From Paenibacillus woosongensis (lineage in GTDB: Bacteria > Bacillota > Bacilli > Paenibacillales > Paenibacillaceae): a stretch of DNA of 64,000 bases. Below, in pieces: positions 8,871 to 17,964 of this stretch (its first letter is position 1; every line of letters starts with the position of its first letter). The position numbers and the translations under genes are program-made. The notes beneath the pieces are model-generated. The model was not told the DNA's origin. It searched no databases and was given only the letters and a program-made list of their open reading frames with translations. The stretch lies in assembly GCF_009725165.1 (NCBI RefSeq), contig NZ_WNZW01000006.1:62001-126000 (forward strand). The letters run 5' to 3'.

Positions 8871-9701
8871 TTATCGCGGTAGTTCATGGTCGTATTTTTT
8901 GCGCAGCTGGTTCAGCTGCTCTAATTTGCGCAGATGCTGCTCCTGATTTCTCATCCCGGCGGCAACGATCAGGTTCTCTATCAGGAAGGTCGGGGCGATC
9001 ATCGAATGGAATTCCCAAATCTCGCCCCGGCTGGCATACAGGGTTACGTCGCTTTGGCCCGAGAAGTCGGAGACAAGGCGATCGGTAATCAGTATCGTGC
9101 GGTAGCCGCATTGCTTGGCATGATCCGTGATCACCTTGGCTTCCGGCAGCAGCCTGACGAAACCGAAGAGAACAACGACGTCTTCGCCTGTAATATGAAG
9201 CAGATCCTCGAACAGCTCGCTGCCTCCGCGATCAAGGCGATGGATGGACAGGCCGAAGCGGCTGAGGCGGTAATGCATCAGCTGGGCGAGGCCGGACGAG
9301 GGACCCGGAGCGTACAAATATACTCTGCGCGCCGTGACAAGCGCATCCACAGCGGCGTCAAATGCTTCCTGTGAATAATGCTGCAGCGTGCTCTCCAGAT
9401 GTTCGATGCTGGAGGCAAGAAATTGTCCGGGAAAGGATGCCGCGTTGGCTCTATCCATGATGTTCTTCATCTTGGCGGCAGGGGTAACCTCCAGATGCTC
9501 GCGGAGCTGGTTTTTGAAATCTTTGATATTTTTAAATCCGACAGAACGCCAAAACCTCGATACGGAGGCGATGCTGAGTCCCAAGTTATCCGCGATTTCC
9601 TGTTCGGTCAGAAAGAGGACAGTTTGCATGTTCTTCTGGATATAGTCGGCAATTTTATATTGACCCGGGGATAAGTTTTCTAAATTCCAGTCCAAGTTCA
9701 T
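8871..9701 (-). CDS. MurR/RpiR-family transcriptional regulator
   Basis: A 276-residue protein with the RpiR layout: an N-terminal helix-turn-helix domain (residues 1-75, with LTEQEIADNLGLSIASVSRFWRSVGF as recognition region) and a C-terminal SIS sugar-phosphate-binding domain (about 120-250; YLYAPGPSSGLAQ is the phosphate loop). The ATG at 9701 has AGAGAGG 8 nt upstream. It is divergent from the ECF transport operon and probably controls it in response to a phosphorylated sugar-like effector; that link is inference from position. It lies upstream of nrdD on the same strand, but a separate promoter drives nrdD. Confidence 0.9.
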   Translation of the reverse strand: MNLDWNLENLSPGQYKIADYIQKNMQTVLFLTEQEIADNLGLSIASVSRFWRSVGFKNIKDFKNQLREHLEVTPAAKMKNIMDRANAASFPGQFLASSIEHLESTLQHYSQEAFDAAVDALVTARRVYLYAPGPSSGLAQLMHYRLSRFGLSIHRLDRGGSELFEDLLHITGEDVVVLFGFVRLLPEAKVITDHAKQCGYRTILITDRLVSDFSGQSDVTLYASRGEIWEFHSMIAPTFLIENLIVAAGMRNQEQHLRKLEQLNQLRKKYDHELPR

Positions 9702-9803
9702 GAGAATGGCCTCTCTTCCTTCGAATGAATTGATAGCTTTAGATTAACATATCCGCAGGGGGGCGGTAATGAGAATCTAGCCTGGAATGATATATTTTTT
9801 TAC

Positions 9804-9825
9804 ATGAAATAAAGTAATGAAATAA
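9804..9825 (+). promoter_or_regulatory. Direct repeat, possible RpiR operator
   Basis: ATGAAATAA occurs at 9804-9812 and again at 9817-9825 (13-base period) in the AT-rich divergent region between the rpiR-type gene and the ECF operon. I infer regulator binding only from the position. Confidence 0.3.
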
Positions 9826-9911
9826 TTTTTACATATGATTTACAAGATATAGAAGCAGCATTAATAAATCCCTTCTATAGTGGAGCTATCTGAAACCAGG
9901 AGGGGAAGTAA

Positions 9912-10784
9912 GTGGCTCAATTAAGGCAAAGGTATGTATTAACCCAGTCCCAGAAAATGATGGTATTTATTCTAGCCATGTCGCTGTACGGTCTATCGAA
10001 TATGATCACCGAGCTGATTCCGTCGGTTCGGCTGGGGCCGATCGAGCTGTCCGTCGAGTATTTCGCTTTTATTCCGCTGACGCTGTGCATTTTGTTTCAT
10101 CCGTTCTACGCAGCCGTCGGGGCAGCACTGGGCGAAGTCATCTTCGGGGAGATTATGCTGGGGCAATTCGGCGGGCTTGGCGAGCTGGAGAAGTTCATCG
10201 GCTTCTCCCTGGCGATGTTCATCGCCGGGACGCTGGTGAACGATCCTCAGAACCGCAGGCAGGTTGGCGTCGCAGCCATGATGGGAGTCATCATCCACCA
10301 ATTTATCAGCTGCGCGGTCGATATTGGCAAGGTATGGATCGGTGTGGAGGAGTTCGAGGCGGTGCCGGGCTTGGCGGAGAGCGTGGTAGTGGTTGAAGGA
10401 GTGGCTTTTTTGAACGATGTGCTGTTCTCAGGAATTCTGTTTGCGCTGCTGCCGACACTGTATCTTGTGCCACGCTTGTATGGGAAAATCGAACCGCTCC
10501 TTGGCATGAAGCCTAGAAATAATAAGATGAAATATTCATTCGCTGAAATTATGGCTCCCAGATTGATCGTTGTATCCGTAATACTGGCTGTTCTGGCGGC
10601 TGCTGCGGAGTTCCTGGCGGAATCGGATATGGCACTCGTTGAATGGGATGCCGACTTCCTGGAGAGCATTGGCGGCTGGTTCATCTGGGTCAGCATCGGC
10701 GCTGCCGCCGCGGTGGCATGCCTTACGATCTGGCTGCTGGTTCGCAGAGGAAAACGTTCGGGTACGGCAGGCACCGGGATCTAA
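9912..10784 (+). CDS. ECF-type transporter substrate-binding (S) membrane protein, unknown substrate
   Basis: Hydrophobic 290-residue protein with about seven predicted membrane segments (roughly 18-36, 47-72, 88-108, 118-135, 160-188, 220-240, 255-275). It starts the operon S-AA'-T, which identifies it as the likely substrate-specificity subunit of an energy-coupling-factor importer. The GTG start at 9912 follows an AGGAGG site at 9899-9904. I recognise no vitamin-specific family (not RibU, ThiT or BioY). The neighbouring RpiR/SIS regulator and PHP phosphoesterase hint at a phosphorylated or sugar-like ligand, which is speculation. Confidence 0.7.
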   Translation: MAQLRQRYVLTQSQKMMVFILAMSLYGLSNMITELIPSVRLGPIELSVEYFAFIPLTLCILFHPFYAAVGAALGEVIFGEIMLGQFGGLGELEKFIGFSLAMFIAGTLVNDPQNRRQVGVAAMMGVIIHQFISCAVDIGKVWIGVEEFEAVPGLAESVVVVEGVAFLNDVLFSGILFALLPTLYLVPRLYGKIEPLLGMKPRNNKMKYSFAEIMAPRLIVVSVILAVLAAAAEFLAESDMALVEWDADFLESIGGWFIWVSIGAAAAVACLTIWLLVRRGKRSGTAGTGI

Positions 10785-10803
10785 TCAGAGTGGAGGTTGA
10801 AGC

Positions 10804-12723
10804 ATGTATCAAGACAGGACTCTATTGCGGGAGGCGGAGAGAGCGGAGCCCGATTGGATCGTATCGATCGACAACGTGACTTTTACATACCCGGGCGCGG
10901 AGGCTCCGGTGCTAAACGGAGTGTCCTTGCAGATTAAGCGCGGTGATTTCGTCGCCGTTATCGGTGGAAATGGGAGCGGGAAATCAACGCTGTGCAAAAC
11001 ACTGAATGGACTAATACCCCATTATTATGTCGGGGATTTTGAAGGAAGCGTTCAAGTGAACGGGCTGCAGACCTTGGAGCATGATGTTGCCCGTTTGTCG
11101 CGCCATGTCGGGTACGTCTACCAGGACTTCGAGAATCAGCTTATCCGTCCAACAGTGCTGGACGACGCCAGCTTTGCTCCGCTGAATTACGGGTTCGAGG
11201 ATTACCTGGAACGCGGGCTGCGGGCATTGCGCTTGGTGGATCTGACGGTAGACCCGAAGGAATTCATCTGGCAGCTTAGCGGGGGGCAGAAGCATCAGCT
11301 GGCGCTTGCCGGGGCAATCTCGCTGGATCCGGATATCCTGATTATTGATGAGCCCGTCGCCCAGCTTGATCCTTGCCATGCCAGAGAGATCTATGATTTG
11401 TTGAGCCGCCTGAATGAGCAGTATGGCAAGACGATTATCGTTATCGAGCATCATACGGAGTTTATTGCGGAGTATTGCCGGCAGGTCGTGCTGATGGATC
11501 AAGGCCGGGCCGTATGGTCGAAGCCGGTAGAGGAGGCGCTTCTAGAGCTGGAGCAGCTGCGGTCCAGCCACATTTATCCGCCTCAGGTCACCCAGGCCGC
11601 CGCCCAGATCGCTAAAACCCGAGAACAGGATTCTACCGGGATAGATGGTAGTAGGCCTAACCTTGGCCAGCTCGGCCTTGGCTTGCCGCATCTCGCACCG
11701 TACCCGATTACGCTTGACGAGGCGGCGGCTTACTTTCAGCGGCAGCAGCAGCTGGAGCTGCAGGGGGAATGCGGTGGACTGGTCGGGCTCCCTTTTGAAG
11801 GTGCTGATGTTGATGTTGATGTTACTGAAGCTAACACTGAAGCTAACACTGGCGTTAATATGGGCGTTAACACGGACGCAGACCCAATCATTGAAGCCAA
11901 GCATGTCCGCTTCTCCTACCGGACGGTGAGCCGGGAGCGGAAGATGGTGCTTCGGGATGTCAGTGTAACGTTCAGAACAGGGGATCTGGTGGCCCTCGTT
12001 GGCAACAATGGGGCAGGGAAATCCTCTTTCATGCGGCTGATCACCGGGGTAACGAAGCCTGAAAGCGGCCGGATCGATGTCAAAGGAATGAATACGGCTG
12101 CAACGACGCCCGAGCAGCTTGCCAATACAGTGACCTACATTTATCAAAATCCGGAGGAGATGTTCATTGAGGATTCGATCCGCAAGGATGTTGAATTCTT
12201 TCTCAAGGCTCGCCGGGTGGAGGGATATAAGGAGAAGGTAGACGCCATACTCGAGAGCTTCGGGCTGACCGAGCTGCAGCACCGGGACGGCCGTCTGCTC
12301 AGCGGCGGTCAGCAGCGGCGCGCTTCGCTGGCAATCGGAGTCGCGATGAATCCGTCGGTGATTTTGCTGGACGAGCCGACCGCGAACCTGGATATCGCAA
12401 CCCGCAAAGACATCACACGCCTGCTGCTGCAATTGAACCGTCATGTGGAGACCGTCATTGTGGCAACGCATGATATGCAGCTGGTAGCGGAATGGGCCAA
12501 CCGGATTATCGTGATGCATCAGGGCGATATTATCCGGGACGGAACGCGGGAATCGGTGTTCGGCGATGCCGATTTGCTAGAGCAGGCTGGTCTTCGGGCG
12601 CCGCAGATTTTAGAGCTTAGCCGCAGGCTGGGGATGGCGCCGCTCAGCTATACGGTGGACGAATTCACGCAGCGCTGGAACGAATCGAGAAAGGGGGCGG
12701 CGAGGCATGGAGTATGTTCGTAA
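10804..12723 (+). CDS. ECF transporter ATPase, two ABC domains fused
   Basis: A 639-residue fusion of two ATP-binding cassettes, corresponding to the EcfA and EcfA' pair. Cassette 1 has Walker A GGNGSGKST, signature LSGGQ and Walker B LIIDEP. Cassette 2 has GNNGAGKSS, LSGGQ and ILLDEP. They are joined by a linker of about 100 residues with a short D/V/E/A/N/T low-complexity stretch encoded near 11809-11884, which looks like repeat expansion. Both cassettes appear intact. The ATG at 10804 follows GGAGG about 10 nt upstream. Its 3' end overlaps the ecfT gene by 17 bases, supporting coupling. Confidence 0.93.
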   Translation: MYQDRTLLREAERAEPDWIVSIDNVTFTYPGAEAPVLNGVSLQIKRGDFVAVIGGNGSGKSTLCKTLNGLIPHYYVGDFEGSVQVNGLQTLEHDVARLSRHVGYVYQDFENQLIRPTVLDDASFAPLNYGFEDYLERGLRALRLVDLTVDPKEFIWQLSGGQKHQLALAGAISLDPDILIIDEPVAQLDPCHAREIYDLLSRLNEQYGKTIIVIEHHTEFIAEYCRQVVLMDQGRAVWSKPVEEALLELEQLRSSHIYPPQVTQAAAQIAKTREQDSTGIDGSRPNLGQLGLGLPHLAPYPITLDEAAAYFQRQQQLELQGECGGLVGLPFEGADVDVDVTEANTEANTGVNMGVNTDADPIIEAKHVRFSYRTVSRERKMVLRDVSVTFRTGDLVALVGNNGAGKSSFMRLITGVTKPESGRIDVKGMNTAATTPEQLANTVTYIYQNPEEMFIEDSIRKDVEFFLKARRVEGYKEKVDAILESFGLTELQHRDGRLLSGGQQRRASLAIGVAMNPSVILLDEPTANLDIATRKDITRLLLQLNRHVETVIVATHDMQLVAEWANRIIVMHQGDIIRDGTRESVFGDADLLEQAGLRAPQILELSRRLGMAPLSYTVDEFTQRWNESRKGAARHGVCS

Positions 12724-13531
12724 GCTAATGGACCGCGTATCGGTGGAAGGGGTCAAAATCGAGCTGCTCAACACGGCCTACGGCAACGGCAATACGTTTT
12801 TGGCCAGACTGGATCCGCGGACGCTGTTCCTCTGGTATTTGTATTTCGGCATCGCTCCCTGGTTCATTCATAACGAGGTGCTGCTGCTCGGCATGTTCCT
12901 GCTCCTGGCGGTTACGACGATGATGTCACGGGTGAGTCCGCTGATCATAATCATCCTTTGTCTCGGCTTACTGAGCCAGGCGGGGTATCTGTTCATTGTG
13001 TCCTGGCTGTTCGGCGGGGGTGGAGAGACGATTCTGCCCCTGCTGAAGCTGACGATGAAGCTATCGGTCATTTCGATGGCCAGCATTACCGTGTTTTGCT
13101 CCCTGGACCCCGAGAAGCTGAGCGACGGGCTGCTCCGCATCGGCGTCCCCAAGCAGGTGTCGTTTGGCATCGCCTACGGCTATCGGACACTTCCTAGCCT
13201 CGTGGAGGAGTACCACCATATTTTTCTGTCGTTCCGGCTGCGGGGCGTGGCACCGGGGAGGCATGGGCTGCTGTACTGGAGGAGCATCGTTTATTTTTTG
13301 AAAATAGCGGTGCTGTCTTTTTACCCATTAATTCTGAGCATTGCCAAACGCACGCGCACTACGGTGGAAGCGCTGGAGGCCAAGGGCTTCTCGTACGCCT
13401 ACAATTCCCCGGAGGCCAAAAGAATCAAGCTGTCATACATGAAATTTACCGCCCGTGACGCCGTGTTCCTGCTTGGCTCGGGATTGTACGTCGTACTGCT
13501 TCATGTTCTTGCAGCTCAAATCTCCATATAA
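12707..13531 (+). CDS. ECF transporter transmembrane component EcfT
   Basis: Membrane scaffold that couples the double ATPase to the S component. The 274-residue protein begins with DPRTLFLWYLYFG (compare the DPRxK opening of EcfT proteins), has about five hydrophobic segments, and carries EcfT-type cytoplasmic helices with the A-R-G-like signature (FRLRGVAPG, and TTVEALEAKGFSY near 230). The ATG at 12707 lies inside the ATPase gene with GGGGGCG just upstream. No gap separates it from the PHP gene. Confidence 0.88.
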   Translation: MEYVRKLMDRVSVEGVKIELLNTAYGNGNTFLARLDPRTLFLWYLYFGIAPWFIHNEVLLLGMFLLLAVTTMMSRVSPLIIIILCLGLLSQAGYLFIVSWLFGGGGETILPLLKLTMKLSVISMASITVFCSLDPEKLSDGLLRIGVPKQVSFGIAYGYRTLPSLVEEYHHIFLSFRLRGVAPGRHGLLYWRSIVYFLKIAVLSFYPLILSIAKRTRTTVEALEAKGFSYAYNSPEAKRIKLSYMKFTARDAVFLLGSGLYVVLLHVLAAQISI

Positions 13532-13576
13532 ATGAATTATGCGGATAGTTTATTATCAAATACGAAGGAGAATCTG

Positions 13577-14377
13577 ATGAGAATAGATTTGCATACCCAT
13601 GTCAAGCTTGCCAAAAAAACAGTCTTCAGCCACGCTTATTTCAAGGAAATGATGGCAGAGGCGGGAAAGAACGGGCTGGATGCCGTCGCCATGACAGAGC
13701 ATTTCAACACCTGGCGGTATGAGGAGATTTATGAAGTGCTGGACCGGCATTATCCCTATGAGCAAGGCTACTACCTGGCCGAGGGGATGAAGGTGTTTCC
13801 CGGCATCGAAGTGGATATTCAGGAGACCGGGCATATTCTGATTATTGGCGACCGGGAGCGGATACTGGCTTTGAGGCAGCGCCTGGAACCTTATACCGAG
13901 AAAGGGCGGTTCATCAACTTCCAGTCGCTGCTGGATTGGAGTGAGGGACAGGGCTTTTTACGCATCGGCGCGCATCCTTTCCGGCTCAGCACGCCGCTGC
14001 ATCATTTGCCGGTTGAACTGCTGCGGCGTCTGGACGCTTTTGATCTGAACGGCAAGGATATTTATGCCCAAGGATTGGAGGCTTATCGCGCTCAACTCGA
14101 TGAATTTGCACAGCGTCTAGGGCGTCCTGTTGTCGGGGGCAGTGATACGCATCAATATATGCAATACGGCAGTATTGTTAATAGCTTTGACGAGGAAGCA
14201 GGGACGGCAGAGGAACTGCGCGGCCTGATCCGGCAGGGGGCGTATCAGATTGAAGTTTCGCCATGCCTGCATGCGAAGGTGAAGTCAGCGAATGTGATCA
14301 AGGCGCTGTTGAAGAAGGAGCTGGCTGTTTCCGAAGAGAGCAGTGGCGATTTGCGGGAGCTCGGGGAAATGGCGTAA
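13577..14377 (+). CDS. PHP-domain phosphoesterase
   Basis: Metal-dependent phosphoesterase of the PHP superfamily (266 residues). Metal-binding motifs are seen in order: DLHTH near the N terminus, TEH (MTEHFN), a PGIEVD acidic residue, an HPFR histidine, and the final GSDTH. The start is ATG 13577, six bases after AAGGAG; the frame opens at 13532 but lacks a ribosome site there. It is the last gene of the ECF operon, so it may process the imported compound or a derived nucleotide/sugar phosphate, which is inferred from context. A hairpin follows at 14410-14440. Confidence 0.85.
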   Translation: MRIDLHTHVKLAKKTVFSHAYFKEMMAEAGKNGLDAVAMTEHFNTWRYEEIYEVLDRHYPYEQGYYLAEGMKVFPGIEVDIQETGHILIIGDRERILALRQRLEPYTEKGRFINFQSLLDWSEGQGFLRIGAHPFRLSTPLHHLPVELLRRLDAFDLNGKDIYAQGLEAYRAQLDEFAQRLGRPVVGGSDTHQYMQYGSIVNSFDEEAGTAEELRGLIRQGAYQIEVSPCLHAKVKSANVIKALLKKELAVSEESSGDLRELGEMA

Positions 14378-14409
14378 GTAAGCGAGCGCAGATCACTATA
14401 GGCAAGGTG

Positions 14410-14440
14410 CAGGGCCTCTTCCGGGTGCGGGAGAGGCCTG
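14410..14440 (+). terminator. Probable terminator of ECF-PHP operon
   Basis: CAGGGCCTCT and AGAGGCCTG form a stem of about 8-9 bp with a 12-nt loop, followed by a loosely T-rich tail. Confidence 0.45.
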
Positions 14441-14500
14441 TACTTCATTTCTCCATGCTGATCATGTTAAGGTACTGGGTATGGGGGCGTGCCGGCTTAT

Positions 14501-14530
14501 TTGAAAAGAAGGGGTGGAAATTGTTACAAT
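14501..14530 (+). promoter_or_regulatory. Sigma-A-like promoter of thiamine-binding-like gene
   Basis: TTGAAA (14501-14506) and TACAAT (14525-14530) are separated by 18 bases, about 60 bases before the gene's start. Confidence 0.5.
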
Positions 14531-14590
14531 AAGAGGCAGTGGAATGCGGATTAAGAAGCATGGACATTACTCTAAGAAGGAGGGAGAAGC

Positions 14591-14893
14591 ATGGCGATTG
14601 CAGAGGTAACGGTAATTCCTATCGGGACGGGGTCGACCAGCTTAAGCCCGTACGTAGCTGAGCTGCAGCGGGTATTAGAGAAACAGGAAGGCATCCAATA
14701 TACGCTGACCTCAATGAGCACAATTATTGAAGGGCCATTGGACAGCGTGTTCGCTGCGATTCGCGCGATTCATGAGTCGCCGTTCCAATCGGGTGCTCAG
14801 CGGGTGTCCACCTCGATCAAGATCGATGACCGGCGCGACAAAGAGAGCTCCTCTGAGCAGAAGCTGCGTTCGGTGCAGGCGAAGCTGCAATAA
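14591..14893 (+). CDS. MTH1187 family thiamine-binding-like protein
   Basis: Small cytoplasmic protein (100 residues) with the MTH1187/YkoF-type fold pattern: AEVTVIPIGTGSTSLSPYVAELQRVLE, the TLTSMSTIIEG strand and a helix with ESPFQSGAQRVSTSIKIDDR. Family members bind thiamine or related pyrimidines, but the actual ligand is not evident here. ATG at 14591 follows AAGGAGGGAG. It appears to be a single-gene unit with its own promoter, upstream of tRNA-Thr. Confidence 0.85.
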   Translation: MAIAEVTVIPIGTGSTSLSPYVAELQRVLEKQEGIQYTLTSMSTIIEGPLDSVFAAIRAIHESPFQSGAQRVSTSIKIDDRRDKESSSEQKLRSVQAKLQ

Positions 14894-14911
14894 ATTCCTG
14901 ATATTGAGGGC

Positions 14912-14939
14912 TTGCAAAATTTTCAGATCGAGTTATAAT
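14912..14939 (+). promoter_or_regulatory. tRNA-Thr promoter
   Basis: TTGCAA (14912-14917) and TATAAT (14934-14939), 16-base spacer, about 30 bases before the mature tRNA. Confidence 0.6.
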
Positions 14940-14969
14940 ATTTTTTGTTTCCACTTCATTAGTGAATGT

Positions 14970-15106
<137 letters not shown>

Positions 15107-15135
15107 ATCATGTTTGTCTACCATTGTTCTACCCT

Positions 15136-15441
15136 TTAGTCGACTAAGGGGCTGTTTTCGGTAGTATTTTGGTTCCCAAGAATAGATGAACCGTAGTTTT
15201 TTAATACTGTCTCTTGGAGGTTTGGAAGTACGTGTGAATAAGTATCAATCGTTACCGTTATTGACGAATGGCTCAATCTTTCTTGAACAATTTTTGGGTG
15301 GATACCCCCTTTTAAGAGTAATGTTGCATGAGTATGCCTTAGATCCTGGAAACGTATTTTTGGAAAATCTGGGTGTTCCTTAACTATTTTGTTAAGGATA
15401 CGGGTTATATGACGTCTCGTAGTTAATGTTCGTTTCTTCAT
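15136..15441 (-). pseudogene. Tyrosine integrase, C-terminal fragment
   Basis: The 101-residue frame encodes only the C-terminal catalytic half of a phage/ICE-type tyrosine recombinase: LRHTHATLLL (Arg and His), HPKIVQERLSH (second His), and TYSHV with the Tyr nucleophile. The SAM-like N domain and the first catalytic Arg are missing, so it is not functional alone. A fragment with the missing first-Arg region lies on the same strand at 19400-19529. It sits 30 bases inside attL, the standard place for an integrase. Confidence 0.85.
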
Positions 15442-15547
15442 CGATATAATAGCGTATTAACAATTCCGAGTAAGGAACGGTGATCGTAAAACGTCCGCAC
15501 ATAGGCCATGCCTACTTTAGAGACATTGTAAATCCTATTGTTTAAAA

Positions 15548-15596
15548 GTACAAAAAAAACCCGCTAACCTGCACTGGTCGGTGGGCTTTTTTGTTA
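15548..15596. terminator. Bidirectional terminator
   Basis: An A8 run, then a stem around CCCGCTAACC / GGTCGGTGGG (one mismatch plus wobble pairs), then T6. It lies between the double-CXXCG gene and the integrase fragment and can serve either direction. The rest of 15442-15687 shows no gene. Confidence 0.65.
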
Positions 15597-15687
15597 TTTA
15601 CACTAGAGGACTGATGTTGGAAAAAAGTGTACTTTATAAAGAATAGAGACTAAATAGAAGTCAGTGAATTATCAGTTAAACCTAATT

Positions 15688-16605
15688 TTAATAATGATCT
15701 AGAAATACTGGAGTCATATACCAATCTTTAGATCCATAGTTACTGTCAAATATACTCCTTACATCCCTAGTTATTCCTTGTTCAATAAGTAATTTTCTGA
15801 ATCTTTGACTTATAAGTAGTGGGCGGTAGACGTAGCTTCCATTACTAACCAATTCATTTAATAAATACAGATCATTTGTACAAGTTTTAATATCTGACGT
15901 TTCATAAAGATAAGGATAATTCACTTTTCCTTTAATACCACAGACATCACATTTTTCTTCAGGTTCTGACACAAAATGGTAGTTTTTAGATTTTTGACTT
16001 AGCGGTGGCATATTATTATTAATAATAAGTTGATAGGCAGGTACATAATTTTCTGCTTTTCCATGATGAATAACCTCTTTCAACTGATATCCTGTAATTT
16101 TCCACTCTGACATAAGTCTCGCCATTTCTTCAGAAATAACCCAAAACATACTGTCAACGTTGATCATATATTTTTTTCTTAACTTTGAGGTATCAATTAC
16201 CAGATTTGATTCTAAGGATTTTAATTTAAGCCCACAGGCATTACAAAAGGTCTCCTTTATCATAGGGGTTTTGGTATCCAATAAATTAGCACTAGCTGAA
16301 TTTCCAGTTGAGTTTACAGCAAAAAACGGTGCTTTATTATAATCATCGTTATCGCAGTTGAAGAAAATCGCTTCCCCGATCCCAGTAATCGGAAAAAAAT
16401 TGATCAATTTATTGTATATAATTCTAATCTTATCGGTCATATCTTCAGTAGGTTTGAAGGTAATCGGAACTAAATACCTTATATCAGTTGTACGACTCCC
16501 TTTTTCAGGTGAGATAACCGTAATGCCAAATTCATTGAAAAAACTTTCAATTTGTTTAGAGTACGAATAATCAATAAAGAAACTTATTCTATTGATTACT
16601 TCCAT
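15688..16605 (-). CDS. Double-CXXCG protein, candidate immunity partner of the upstream secreted HNH-like protein
   Basis: A 305-residue soluble protein with no signal peptide. It has two CxxCG motifs, CNACG at residues 121-125 and CDVCG at 219-223, which could form a zinc site. This resembles in outline the myxobacterial double-CXXCG (SitI6-like) immunity family; the match is by motif layout only. ATG 16605 follows AGGAGG with a 6-base spacer. It is 63 bases downstream of the secreted HNH-like gene on the same strand and has the same AT-rich composition, so an antidote role is plausible but unproven. Confidence 0.6.
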   Translation of the reverse strand: MEVINRISFFIDYSYSKQIESFFNEFGITVISPEKGSRTTDIRYLVPITFKPTEDMTDKIRIIYNKLINFFPITGIGEAIFFNCDNDDYNKAPFFAVNSTGNSASANLLDTKTPMIKETFCNACGLKLKSLESNLVIDTSKLRKKYMINVDSMFWVISEEMARLMSEWKITGYQLKEVIHHGKAENYVPAYQLIINNNMPPLSQKSKNYHFVSEPEEKCDVCGIKGKVNYPYLYETSDIKTCTNDLYLLNELVSNGSYVYRPLLISQRFRKLLIEQGITRDVRSIFDSNYGSKDWYMTPVFLDHY

Positions 16606-16668
16606 TTCTTATCCTCCTAATTTTATTGAGAAAAAGGGGCGAGCATATGCTGCCCCCTATATAGATTA

Positions 16669-17532
16669 TCACTTATATTGTTTGTTTTGTGCAAATTTAT
16701 AAAGGAATTCCCAAACTTCATCATTTGTACTGTCCCAAAGTTCTTTATAAGCTTCAATATGTGCATCAAGAATCTCATTTTTAGTGAGCGTATTAAGGTC
16801 TGTAGCATATGGAATTTTTGATCTCATCTTATTTGTTATAGCTTGATGGTAAGTTGAATTGGCGGGTATTGGAATTGCCAACATATCACCTGACGTAGTT
16901 CCTAGTCTCGAAGCAAATCTTTGTTCAAAAATATGATGCCTTTGCCATCCGGTTGGGATTGTAATTTTCTGCAACTCCTTATACGGTTTAATCCCTATTT
17001 TGGTGGCATCAGTCAGAACCGAACTAGCCTTGATCATACGTTTCACACCACTAAGTGCGGGAATGCCTGGGAATGCCATGGAAAGCCCATCTGCTACCAC
17101 CCAGAACCCATTCCAAAATGTAGGTTCAATCGCAAACTCCGCTAGTGACATAGTGAAGCAACCAATATCAAAAATGGTCTCAATAGCAAATAATCTTATA
17201 ATTCCATTACTACCGACAACTAGTGGAGGTGCTGTTTCATTAGGGTTTAGTGCTCTTAACTCATAATTAGTAAGAACGTAATTATTGTTCAACTGATTTA
17301 AAACTGACTCATCCCACTCAGCACCTGGTAGAAGTAGTAATGATGTACTGTATGTCTCGTTTGTTGTAATATCAGCAACAGATAAATTCAAAACTCGTTT
17401 CTCATTTACTGAAACAACCTGTTTACTCGGTTCAGCGAAAGCAATCATATTAATGGAAGTAAACACTAAGGCAAAGGCTAAAAAAACGATAAATAATCTG
17501 GATTTTTTTAGGATGTTCATAACTTCTAACAT
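16669..17532 (-). CDS. Secreted protein with C-terminal HNH-like nuclease domain, candidate toxin
   Basis: 287 residues. The N terminus is basic (NILKKSR) followed by a hydrophobic stretch and AFAE, a good signal peptide with cleavage near residue 33. The middle (about 115-165) is hydrophobic, possibly a membrane-active or pre-toxin segment. The C terminus has GWQRHHIFEQRF (His199, His200), LAIPIPANSTYHQ (His229) and a helical tail with EI..AH..AY, the layout of xHH-type HNH/EndoVII nucleases seen as tips of polymorphic toxins. The start is ATG 17532 (AAAGG 8 nt upstream) or 17520. Nuclease identity and toxicity are inference. It is followed by the double-CXXCG gene. Confidence 0.65.
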   Translation of the reverse strand: MLEVMNILKKSRLFIVFLAFALVFTSINMIAFAEPSKQVVSVNEKRVLNLSVADITTNETYSTSLLLLPGAEWDESVLNQLNNNYVLTNYELRALNPNETAPPLVVGSNGIIRLFAIETIFDIGCFTMSLAEFAIEPTFWNGFWVVADGLSMAFPGIPALSGVKRMIKASSVLTDATKIGIKPYKELQKITIPTGWQRHHIFEQRFASRLGTTSGDMLAIPIPANSTYHQAITNKMRSKIPYATDLNTLTKNEILDAHIEAYKELWDSTNDEVWEFLYKFAQNKQYK

Positions 17533-17964
17533 TCTTCTGACCTTTATTCGAGTAAAGTATTGTTTTTGGGATTAGTTTGTTCTCCAAGAAAAAAGAAGAG
17601 ATTGTCCTTCATCTGACAATCCTAAGACTGAATGGCTCCATATACGATTGTCTACTGAGGAGAATTCAATTCTTGCTAACTATTGCTGTGTACGAATTCC
17701 AATCCGCTTTACATTAGAAGCATAGGGGCATCACCTATACCGCTTATTTTACCAGATTAACTTAATCATTAATCATTAATCAAGAAATCTTTTAATTGTT
17801 CACTTCGTCTTGGCTTTTTGATCTTTTATATTTTAAAGTCGAATAAGATATTTCTTAGTTGGAATGACCCTATCATGTACGCCTACAATCTGCCCTGACA
17901 CACTTTATCTATTTTAATGACACCTCTGTTACAACCGAATCTCCATTTTGATTTTATGTATCGG
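17533..17964. other. Gene-free AT-rich gap in island
   Basis: No open frame with a ribosome site, no RNA gene and no convincing terminator seen. It presumably holds the 3' region of the membrane-protein gene and the promoter of the HNH-like gene. Confidence 0.5.

Noticed and set aside
12958..13197. 79-residue frame inside the ecfT gene
   Set aside because: Antiphase shadow of ecfT; no independent signal.
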